Origin: Methanothrix sp.
Lineage (GTDB): Archaea; Halobacteriota; Methanosarcinia; Methanotrichales; Methanotrichaceae
NCBI GenBank assembly: GCA_028679775.1
Contig: JAJRAX010000179.1
Coordinates: 1-6,908, forward strand
Direction: 5' to 3'
DNA: 6,908 nt
Under the pieces are notes generated by a model. The model searched no databases, was not told the DNA's origin, and was given only the letters and a program-made list of their open reading frames with translations. The position numbers and the translations under genes were made by a program. Below, piece after piece: positions 1-4,548 of the stretch; within the stretch, counting starts at the first letter, position 1, and every line of letters begins with the position of its first letter.

Positions 1-1100
1 GATTTTATGTTTATTCGGAACTTGTTATCTTGGGATCCTCCGGATGCCGGGCTCAGCAAGAGGCTACCACGCCGGGCTATCCTCGTGGGAGTGACGCAGT
101 CGAAGGTATCGATCCCGCGGGAGACGCACTCCAGAAGGTCATCTATATCACCTATACCGAGCAGATGACGCGGTCTGCAGTCGTCAAGCCTTGGAACCGT
201 CCAGTCCAGGACCTGATGCATGTCTTGCTTGCTGTTTCCGAGAGATCCGCCAATAGCAATGCCGTCAAAGGGCTGGGTGGAGATGGCCTCGGTGCTCTCT
301 CTTCTTAGATCCTCAAACCAACCACCTTGAATTATGCCATAGAGAGCTTGATTCCGATCATGATATCGAATGGATTCCTCCGCCCAAACATGAGTTCGCA
401 GCATTGCTTTTCTGGTATAATCGTAGTCAGATAACGGCGAGGTGCACTCGTCAAAGGCCATGATGATGTCTGAATCGAGATTGGACTGGATTTTCATGGA
501 TTTTTCCGAATTCAAGAAATGCCAAGCTCCGTCGGTCTGGGACTTGAAGGATATGCCATCATCGCTGATGCGTGTCAGGTTCTCCTTTTTCGCAGGCTTT
601 GGGCGGGTCTTTTCGTGTCCTCTGTATCCATAGCCTCTTGAGAGGCATTGCGTCACCTCGTTGCCTTCTGATGGCTGCACTTCTAATGGCTGCTCCTCTG
701 ATGGCAGAATTTGGGTTGATGGATTTTTGTTTGACAGCTCCTGAGGGAAGATGTTTCCGATTTTGCTGATATTGTGCTCTCTGGCAAAGCCTAAAGAGAA
801 TGCCTGAAAGCCTCCGGAATCTGTGAAGAGAGGTCGGTCAAATCCCATAAACCCGTGCAGTCCACCCATCCGGGCAATGAGTTCATCTCCCGGCTCAAGG
901 TGAAGGTGATAGGTGTTTGCAAGCGAGCACTGCACACCCAGGCCGATGAGGTCATCAGAGCCCAGAGCCCTCACGCTGGCCAGAGTTGCCACAGGAACTA
1001 GGTAAGGCGTTTCTATGTATCCGCGCCTGGTTCTGATCAACCCAAGCCTTGCATTCGTTTCTTTATCCTGCTTTAAGATCTCAAATGAAATTGCGCTCAT
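1..1100 (-). CDS. tgt: Bacterial-type tRNA-guanine transglycosylase, C-terminus beyond window
   Basis: This family swaps a guanine base in tRNA for a 7-deazaguanine (preQ1 or queuine at position 34 in bacteria and eukaryotes). The minus frame is open from ATG 1100 to the left edge, giving 366 residues. By alignment from memory to the Zymomonas enzyme, the catalytic residues are D94 (in FTDSGGFQ), D217 and C219 (FDEC), Q258 (IIQGG), G285 and the nucleophile D334 (GIDTFDCVTPTR). C219 is the residue linked to preQ1 use in bacterial enzymes. The position equivalent to Zymomonas L231 is S286, and one residue is missing just after it. The N-terminus (TP at 31-32, NTYHL at 62-66) is of bacterial type and does not resemble archaeosine TGT. 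Between about residues 112 and 173 lies an extra hydrophilic segment absent from ordinary bacterial TGTs. The zinc-binding CxCxxC region lies outside the window. Divergent from the NUDIX gene. Confidence 0.9.
   Translation of the reverse strand, partial: MSAISFEILKQDKETNARLGLIRTRRGYIETPYLVPVATLASVRALGSDDLIGLGVQCSLANTYHLHLEPGDELIARMGGLHGFMGFDRPLFTDSGGFQAFSLGFAREHNISKIGNIFPQELSNKNPSTQILPSEEQPLEVQPSEGNEVTQCLSRGYGYRGHEKTRPKPAKKENLTRISDDGISFKSQTDGAWHFLNSEKSMKIQSNLDSDIIMAFDECTSPLSDYDYTRKAMLRTHVWAEESIRYHDRNQALYGIIQGGWFEDLRRESTEAISTQPFDGIAIGGSLGNSKQDMHQVLDWTVPRLDDCRPRHLLGIGDIDDLLECVSRGIDTFDCVTPTRIARRGSLLLSPASGGSQDNKFRINIK
663..707 (-). repeat. Three-copy 15-bp tandem repeat inside tgt
   Basis: Read on the minus strand, three consecutive 15-nt units occupy 707-693, 692-678 and 677-663. 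Each follows the pattern CWGCCATYAGARGNS with a few substitutions. They encode LPSEE, QPLEV and QPSEG (residues 132-146), so the reading frame is kept. The repeat sits in the middle of the hydrophilic insertion of the transglycosylase, which suggests that part of the insertion grew by in-frame duplication. Confidence 0.75.
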
Positions 1101-1125
1101 TTTCGTTTACCCTGACGAGTCTCCT

Positions 1126-1133
1126 CTTATGCA
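1126..1133 (-). promoter_or_regulatory. Possible TATA box for tgt
   Basis: The minus-strand sequence TGCATAAG lies 26-33 bases upstream of the tgt ATG at 1100. That spacing fits an archaeal TATA element driving a leaderless or very short-leader mRNA. The match to the TTTATATA consensus is weak. A possible ribosome site, AGGG, lies about 9 bases before the ATG. No other good candidate is visible in the 138-bp divergent gap to the NUDIX gene. Confidence 0.25.
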
Positions 1134-1208
1134 TTCGCCTCATGAAAATTGTTTTGCTGCAGATGTCTGATTTTGCAGTTATTAGGCAGGATTCATTGCG
1201 GCCATCAG

Positions 1209-1225
1209 GCAAAAAAAGCTTTTGC
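1209..1225. repeat. Palindrome in the tgt/NUDIX divergent gap
   Basis: GCAAAA (1209-1214) and TTTTGC (1220-1225) form an inverted repeat. Its core contains the perfect 10-bp palindrome AAAAGCTTTT (1214-1223). It lies 14 bases upstream of the NUDIX ATG at 1239 and could be a regulator site or a leader hairpin. A-tract palindromes also arise by chance. Confidence 0.35.
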
Positions 1226-1238
1226 ATCGCAGAGATAA

Positions 1239-1739
1239 ATGACGAGCATGCAAAGCGCAGGAATTCTGCTGTTTCGAGTCCGGGATGAGCGGCTGCAGAT
1301 GCTGCTGGCTCATCCTGGTGGACCGTTTTGGTCCGACAAGGACGAAGGCGCCTGGTCCATACCGAAAGGGATGTTTGATAATGATGAGACGCCACTGGAG
1401 GCCGCAAAGAGGGAGCTGTTCGAGGAGACTGGCATCAAAGCGAACGGAGAGTTCATAGACCTTGGCTCAATCAGACTGCCGAGCAGGAAGATCGTTTTCA
1501 TCTGGGCCATAAGGTCTGACTGGGATGCAAAAAAGATCATAAGCAACAAATTCAGTCTCGAATGGCCGAAGGGATCGGGAATTCTTCGGGAATTTCCAGA
1601 GGTCGACAGAGCTGAATGGTTCGATGTAAAGACCGCCAGGAAGAAGATTCAGAAGGGTCAAGCCGAATTTATTGATCGCCTTATAAAAATAGCAGAAATT
1701 GATGAGCCGGTGGGCAGGCTCAGCTCAGAGCCTTCTTGA
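1239..1739 (+). CDS. NUDIX hydrolase, COG4119-type predicted NTP pyrophosphohydrolase
   Basis: NUDIX enzymes hydrolyse nucleoside diphosphates linked to another group, often to remove damaged nucleotides or control signalling nucleotides; the substrate here is unknown. The 166-residue protein has a complete NUDIX box at 44-66: G44, E50, R58-E59-L60, E62-E63, G65. The preceding HPGGPFW (25-31) and KDEGAWSIPKG (34-44) are hallmarks of the COG4119 subgroup, as are EWP (108-110) and FPEVDRAEWFD (119-129). ATG 1239 has AGAG about 5 bases upstream. ATG 1248 (MQSAGILLF) is an equally plausible start and gives the usual family N-terminus. The last dozen residues read antisense through the end of mfnB: the two genes converge and overlap by 20 bp. 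Cytoplasmic, with no signal peptide or membrane segment. Confidence 0.93.
   Translation: MTSMQSAGILLFRVRDERLQMLLAHPGGPFWSDKDEGAWSIPKGMFDNDETPLEAAKRELFEETGIKANGEFIDLGSIRLPSRKIVFIWAIRSDWDAKKIISNKFSLEWPKGSGILREFPEVDRAEWFDVKTARKKIQKGQAEFIDRLIKIAEIDEPVGRLSSEPS
1683..1692 (-). terminator. Possible oligo-T terminator for mfnB
   Basis: On the minus strand, TATTTTTATA lies about 28-37 bases downstream of the mfnB stop codon. Archaeal RNA polymerase can terminate at short T-runs, and this run of five Ts inside the antisense NUDIX gene is the first candidate after mfnB. There is no convincing stem upstream of it. Confidence 0.3.
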
Positions 1740-2421
1740 GAGCTACCACCAGATCCGGCTGAATAGCACTTCTCCTGTCTCCGCCGCAGACAATCCCCCG
1801 CACCCCTATGATGTCCGGCTGCAACCGGCGGAGAAGTTCAAGATGCGGAAATCCAATGCTTCCGGCGATGGCAACCTCAAGGCCCGCAGCATGGCCGAGA
1901 TCGATGAATTCACGCAGATCCTGCTCGCTCATGAAATCGAACGTCGGCCTTCCGTCTTTGACTGCAGTGTCAACCATGACCACGTCTGCTCCGGCCCTGG
2001 CGGCTGTCGCTGGCAAGAGGAAGGGCGAGATGCAGCCTGCACGAGAGAAGTCGGAATATCCTGATGCAACCACTTTCTTGTTGCCATCAAAATCCTTGAC
2101 TGCTCGCACGATTCCCGCCATCATCTCCTCCGCCTGATCCTGGGTCTTTACTCCGAGCAGCCCGGCTTTGATGTATTCAGCTCCGGACGTGGCAGCTCCT
2201 AAAGCCGCAAGGCTCGCAGTGCCTGGCTTGAACTCCAGGTCGCCGATGGTTGCGGATACAGGCACCTTCCCACGTGCCAGCTCGGCTATGGCCCTGATCG
2301 TCCAGGGAAAGTTCGCGCCGAGTGACCCTTCTTTGGGATTCTTGATATCTAAAATGTCTGCGCCGCCGGCGAGAGCGGCCTGTGCTTCAACGATATTCAT
2401 GGGGCTAACCAACAATCTCAT
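1720..2421 (-). CDS. mfnB: (5-formylfuran-3-yl)methyl phosphate synthase
   Basis: MfnB condenses two molecules of glyceraldehyde-3-phosphate into 4-(hydroxymethyl)-2-furancarboxaldehyde phosphate, the first committed step towards the furan of methanofuran, the carrier that accepts CO2 or formyl groups in methanogenesis and H4MPT-linked C1 metabolism. Starting at ATG 2421 (MRLLVSP), the protein has 233 residues, close to the family length of about 235. The catalytic residues known from M. jannaschii MJ1099 fall at the same numbers: D25 and K27 (DIKNPKEGS), K85 (YIKAG), D151 and K155 (DTAVKDG). This agreement decides the start. The frame stays open to 2496, but those extra 25 codons run antisense to the next gene; ATG 2427 would add only two residues. 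GGATGA just upstream of ATG 2421 may act as the ribosome site. TIM-barrel, cytoplasmic. Converges with the NUDIX gene and diverges from the HisA-like gene. Confidence 0.96.
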   Translation of the reverse strand: MRLLVSPMNIVEAQAALAGGADILDIKNPKEGSLGANFPWTIRAIAELARGKVPVSATIGDLEFKPGTASLAALGAATSGAEYIKAGLLGVKTQDQAEEMMAGIVRAVKDFDGNKKVVASGYSDFSRAGCISPFLLPATAARAGADVVMVDTAVKDGRPTFDFMSEQDLREFIDLGHAAGLEVAIAGSIGFPHLELLRRLQPDIIGVRGIVCGGDRRSAIQPDLVVALKKALS

Positions 2422-2448
2422 ATTCATCCAATCCCGAAAAGACCAGTC

Positions 2449-3141
2449 GTGCGGTGCATCTTCGTCCTCGATATACTTAATGGTGCTGTTGTTCATGCTG
2501 TCCGCGGAGAGAGGAGCCGTTATGAGCCCATATCTTCCTTCTCCAGGATCGTCTCTACATCAGAGCCGCTCTCAGTGCTTTCAGCCATCCGGCCCAAGGA
2601 GGTTTACGTCGCAGATTTGAACCTGCTTACAGGCCGAGGGAATAACCTTCAAGTCATAAATGAGATATCCAAGACGGCTGAGACCCTTGCAGATACCGGC
2701 ATCTCCAACACTAACGATCTGGATCTCCTATCTGAGCTTGTAATCCCGGTCCTGGGCACAGAGACCGCATCACTCTCGCTAATTGAGGGCGCGGCAGGAA
2801 AAGGCCGTCAGATAGTGGTGAGCATTGATATGAGGATGAGACGGGTTTTGTCCCACGATCCCTGCCTGTCAGGACAGATGCCGATAGATATCCTGCAGAG
2901 GCTGAATCCTCTGGATCTGGAAGAGGTCATACTTTTAGAGCTGGATCGCGTGGGCACATCTGCGGGACTGGATCTTGCGTTTTTAAAAGAGGCTCAAAGG
3001 GCCTCCAGGCACCCGCTAATTCTTGGTGGCGGCGTGAAGGATGAAAGAGATCTCGCTTTATTGGAGGAGATCGGTTTTTCCGGAGCGCTCGTGGCCACAG
3101 CGATTCATAACGAGAGAATTCCTGTGGCGACTGTGCAGTAA
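2449..3141 (+). CDS. HisA-related TIM-barrel protein (COG1411 family)
   Basis: This 230-residue protein belongs to the group annotated as related to the ProFAR isomerase HisA, whose reaction has not to my knowledge been established. It keeps HisA-like landmarks: D8 (FVLDILNG) and D127 (VSID) match the two catalytic aspartates, LDRVGTSAG (165-173) matches the HisA DxxxDGTxxG loop without its second aspartate, and GGGV (193-196) plus ATAIH (216-220) match the phosphate-binding turns. HAVRGER (16-22), EVYVADL (51-57) and LGTETA (102-107) are typical of the COG1411 group. Absence of his neighbours argues against a role in histidine synthesis. The start is GTG 2449, which gives the expected N-terminus; there is no clear ribosome site, so the mRNA may be leaderless. 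Divergent from mfnB across 27 bp, which suggests but does not prove a link to methanofuran or related cofactor synthesis. Confidence 0.88.
   Translation: MRCIFVLDILNGAVVHAVRGERSRYEPISSFSRIVSTSEPLSVLSAIRPKEVYVADLNLLTGRGNNLQVINEISKTAETLADTGISNTNDLDLLSELVIPVLGTETASLSLIEGAAGKGRQIVVSIDMRMRRVLSHDPCLSGQMPIDILQRLNPLDLEEVILLELDRVGTSAGLDLAFLKEAQRASRHPLILGGGVKDERDLALLEEIGFSGALVATAIHNERIPVATVQ
2471..2480 (-). promoter_or_regulatory. Probable TATA box for mfnB inside the HisA-like gene
   Basis: The minus-strand sequence TTAAGTATAT lies 50-59 bases upstream of the mfnB ATG at 2421. A start of transcription about 25 bases downstream would give a leader of roughly 20-30 nt. Because the divergent start codons are only 27 bp apart, the element falls within codons 8-11 of the opposing gene. 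The AT-rich patch stands out from its GC-richer surroundings. Confidence 0.4.
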
Positions 3142-3151
3142 GTCGCCTTTT
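3126..3151 (+). terminator. Hairpin plus T-run at the end of the HisA-like gene
   Basis: GGCGACT (3126-3132) and AGTCGCC (3141-3147) form a perfect 7-bp stem with an 8-nt loop, followed directly by TTTT (3148-3151). The TAA stop codon (3139-3141) lies in the loop and the first base of the right arm, so the structure overlaps the last codons. A second T-rich stretch follows at 3172-3186. This layout resembles an intrinsic terminator and would protect the convergent methyltransferase gene from read-through. Confidence 0.6.
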
Positions 3152-3186
3152 CAGGTCGCGACGATGTCCGCATCTTCTTTCTCCTC

Positions 3187-4002
3187 TCAAGATCGCTTCC
3201 TGCCTGCTGCCAGAAAGCCCGTGTAGGAGCAGAAAAAGGTTCTTCTGATATCGTCCGACTTCAGTTCTCGTAACCATTTTTCCGTCTCAGACCTTGATAT
3301 CAAACCTGAATCAACGGCCCGATCCGCATTCCTTGAAAGATCGAAGATCGTTTCAGCGAGGCCTAGATCTGTTATCATCAGGGTACTTGGAATTATCTGA
3401 ATATCGGCGAGATCAAGCATCCGAAAGTGCCTGTAGAGATCGCGCCCAATCCAGCCGCTCTTGAAGTTGTCGCACCAAAAGTCCACGAGCTTGCGAGTAA
3501 TCTGTCTATTCCCGGAATCGAAGGTGAATGTGCCCCAATCAGGCTCATAGGCTACGATGCAGCCACCGTCCCTGGTGACCCGAACCATCTCGGCCAGCAC
3601 TCTTTCCGGCTGCCGCGTATGCTGAAGCGTCCTGTCAATCCTCGAGCAATCGAAGCTCCCATCCTGAAAGCCCATCTGGCTGGCGTCTGCCAGCACGAAC
3701 TCTATGGCCTGGCCCAGATCTTTTGCCCTCTCCCGGGCAGCCTCAACCATGGCGAGGCTTGAGTCCAGGGCCACAACTCGCCCGTTGCTTCCTACTATCC
3801 TGGATAGGGAGATGGCATCAAAACCAAGACCCGAGCCCGCCTCCAGGACCATTGAGCCCTCTCTGGCACCCATGAGTTCGAAGCTTTTTCTTTTGTAATC
3901 CTGGAAATATGGCAAGGAGTTCAGTGTAGCCAGGCAGGAGGCAAAAAGCAATGGGTCCGAGGAATGATCGACATCCGAGAATCCGCTGGAGAGATGGTCC
4001 AT
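3187..4002 (-). CDS. Class I SAM-dependent methyltransferase, substrate unknown
   Basis: The 271-residue protein has a Rossmann-type methyltransferase fold. Motif I is VLEAGSGLG (52-60). The acidic residue that binds the SAM ribose is D80 (VVALDSS). D106-A107 matches the adenine-contacting acidic motif, followed by SFDCSRIDRTLQH (116-128) and the post-strand-5 motif EPDWGTF (153-159). This arrangement is common in the UbiE/MenG-like and small-molecule methyltransferase groups. The C-terminal region (about 170-271) is probably the substrate cap, and the protein ends in the family-typical GFLAAGRK. Nothing in the neighbourhood fixes the substrate. ATG 4002 is preceded by GTGAT, a good match to the 3' half of the archaeal Shine-Dalgarno sequence, at about 4 bases. 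Same strand as, and 103 bp downstream of, the 99-codon gene; convergent with the HisA-like gene. Confidence 0.9.
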   Translation of the reverse strand: MDHLSSGFSDVDHSSDPLLFASCLATLNSLPYFQDYKRKSFELMGAREGSMVLEAGSGLGFDAISLSRIVGSNGRVVALDSSLAMVEAARERAKDLGQAIEFVLADASQMGFQDGSFDCSRIDRTLQHTRQPERVLAEMVRVTRDGGCIVAYEPDWGTFTFDSGNRQITRKLVDFWCDNFKSGWIGRDLYRHFRMLDLADIQIIPSTLMITDLGLAETIFDLSRNADRAVDSGLISRSETEKWLRELKSDDIRRTFFCSYTGFLAAGRKRS

Positions 4003-4084
4003 GATATCACTGAACTAAAAGCGGTAGTTGCCTGCTTTAACCTTTGCATTAAAATTATCTTCCATCGAAGAGCAAGAAAACTGC

Positions 4085-4106
4085 AAAAATATTTGGATAT
4101 AAATAT
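4085..4106 (-). terminator. AT-rich hairpin and T-run after the 99-codon gene
   Basis: On the minus strand ATATTT (4106-4101), loop ATATCC, and AAATAT (4094-4089) form a 6-bp stem followed by TTTT (4088-4085). It starts at the stop codon of the small gene. A further T-rich tract follows. The stem is pure A-T and therefore weak, but archaeal termination depends mainly on the T-run. The same bases overlap the proposed TATA box of the downstream methyltransferase gene. Confidence 0.35.
4095..4105 (-). promoter_or_regulatory. Probable TATA box for the methyltransferase gene
   Basis: The minus-strand TATTTATATCC is a close match to the archaeal TATA consensus. Transcription would start near 4070-4075, giving a leader of about 70 nt before ATG 4002. 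The leader contains the GTGAT ribosome site next to the ATG. This suggests the methyltransferase gene can be transcribed independently of the small gene upstream. Confidence 0.5.
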
Positions 4107-4405
4107 CAGACTTGAAACATCTCAGGCCATGATCCCCACAGGACAGGGCCTTTTTTCTCTTTGATTGCACTCCTCTCTAATGTCTGGAGGGCTTCCTTAG
4201 GCTGGACTTCAGTGCCTGGCTCGCGCTTGTCCTCAAGCCTTCTTATGATCATATCGTCCACATCGGAAGATCGAGCGGAAAAGATCTCTGCCAGAATCTG
4301 TTTTGCCACCTCCAACTCCAGCTTTCTGACCTTATCCCGGCAGTTTTCCGCCGGCTTTACCAGATGCCGCCTTGGCTTTCCCATGAGCGCAGGTACTGTT
4401 GCCAT
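4106..4405 (-). CDS. Small charged protein of unknown function
   Basis: I do not recognise this 99-residue protein. It is rich in lysine, arginine and glutamate. It begins with a basic segment (KPRRHLVKP, 10-18), then has a probable helix KLELEVAKQILAEIF (28-42) and a second charged stretch ending in IIRRLEDKRE (53-62). The C-terminal tail KKGPVLWGSWPEMF (84-97) carries two tryptophans. No signal peptide, membrane segment or cysteine pair for zinc is visible. The basic-plus-helical make-up would fit a nucleic-acid-associated or adaptor protein, but that is a guess. Coding status is supported by a charged, non-repetitive composition and a TATA-like element 22-31 bases before ATG 4405, fitting a leaderless mRNA; the overlapping plus-strand frame is serine-rich and looks like a shadow. 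Met8 is an alternative start. Divergent from the helicase gene and upstream of the methyltransferase gene. Confidence 0.6.
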   Translation of the reverse strand: MATVPALMGKPRRHLVKPAENCRDKVRKLELEVAKQILAEIFSARSSDVDDMIIRRLEDKREPGTEVQPKEALQTLERSAIKEKKGPVLWGSWPEMFQV

Positions 4406-4426
4406 AGCAGGGCATTAGTACGTGTA

Positions 4427-4436
4427 AGATTAAGTA
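4427..4436 (-). promoter_or_regulatory. Possible TATA box for the 99-codon gene
   Basis: The minus-strand sequence TACTTAATCT lies 22-31 bases upstream of ATG 4405. No ribosome site precedes that ATG (GCCCTGCT), so a leaderless transcript starting at or near the ATG is the simplest reading. Confidence 0.4.
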
Positions 4437-4463
4437 GTTTTCCAAAAAAAGATATCGGAAAAC
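4437..4463. repeat. Inverted repeat GTTTTCC/GGAAAAC in divergent promoter region
   Basis: GTTTTCC (4437-4443) and GGAAAAC (4457-4463) are perfect 7-bp inverted arms around a 13-bp spacer that itself contains the palindrome GATATC. The repeat sits immediately upstream of the proposed TATA box of the small gene, where archaeal activators or the BRE-bound TFB act. It could be a regulator binding site. Confidence 0.45.
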
Positions 4464-4470
4464 ATTAATT

Positions 4471-4486
4471 ATACTAAATAAAGTAT
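4471..4486. repeat. Small AT-rich dyad between the divergent genes
   Basis: ATACT (4471-4475) and AGTAT (4482-4486) flank a 6-bp spacer. The dyad lies midway between the small gene and the helicase gene. Being short and AT-rich, it may be coincidental. Confidence 0.25.
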
Positions 4487-4504
4487 GAATAACATAAATT
4501 TAGT

Positions 4505-4517
4505 GATTGATTCAATC
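4505..4517. repeat. Dyad GATTG-ATT-CAATC next to helicase TATA box
   Basis: Two perfect 5-bp arms surround a 3-bp spacer, ending 3 bases before the proposed helicase TATA box (4521-4529). A protein bound here would contact the BRE position, so it is a candidate operator. Its short length makes chance a real alternative. Confidence 0.35.
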
Positions 4518-4520
4518 CGA

Positions 4521-4529
4521 GTTTTATAA
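4521..4529 (+). promoter_or_regulatory. Probable TATA box for the lhr helicase gene
   Basis: The sequence GTTTTATAA is a close match to the archaeal TATA consensus, and its centre lies 24 bases upstream of ATG 4549. This predicts transcription starting at or next to that ATG. If translation instead begins at GTG 4627, the mRNA would have a leader of about 78 nt. Confidence 0.5.
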
Positions 4530-4548
4530 TTTCAAGATTTTCGGCCTT

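Noticed and set aside
30..308. A 92-codon plus-strand frame at the left edge, plus those near 442-769
   Set aside because: They run antisense to tgt, which shows a complete set of catalytic motifs over the same interval.
1101..1238. A possible small gene or RNA in the tgt/NUDIX gap
   Set aside because: The open frames here (1049-1288 plus, 1081-1407 minus) run into the flanking genes without ribosome sites or motifs, and apart from one A-tract palindrome I see no strong folded structure.
1808..2137. Plus-strand frames across mfnB (1699-2064, 1808-2137, 2168-2620)
   Set aside because: All are shadows of mfnB; their compositions are atypical (serine, arginine and alanine rich) and they lack motifs.
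2422..2496. N-terminal extension of mfnB to ATG 2496
   Set aside because: Starting at 2421 places D25, K27, K85, D151 and K155 at the same numbers as the characterised M. jannaschii enzyme. The extension is antisense to the first codons of the HisA-like gene.
4161..4418. An 85-codon plus-strand frame opposite the 99-codon gene
   Set aside because: Its product is serine-rich and low in charge, typical of a shadow. The minus-strand frame has a charged, protein-like composition and a TATA-like element at leaderless spacing.
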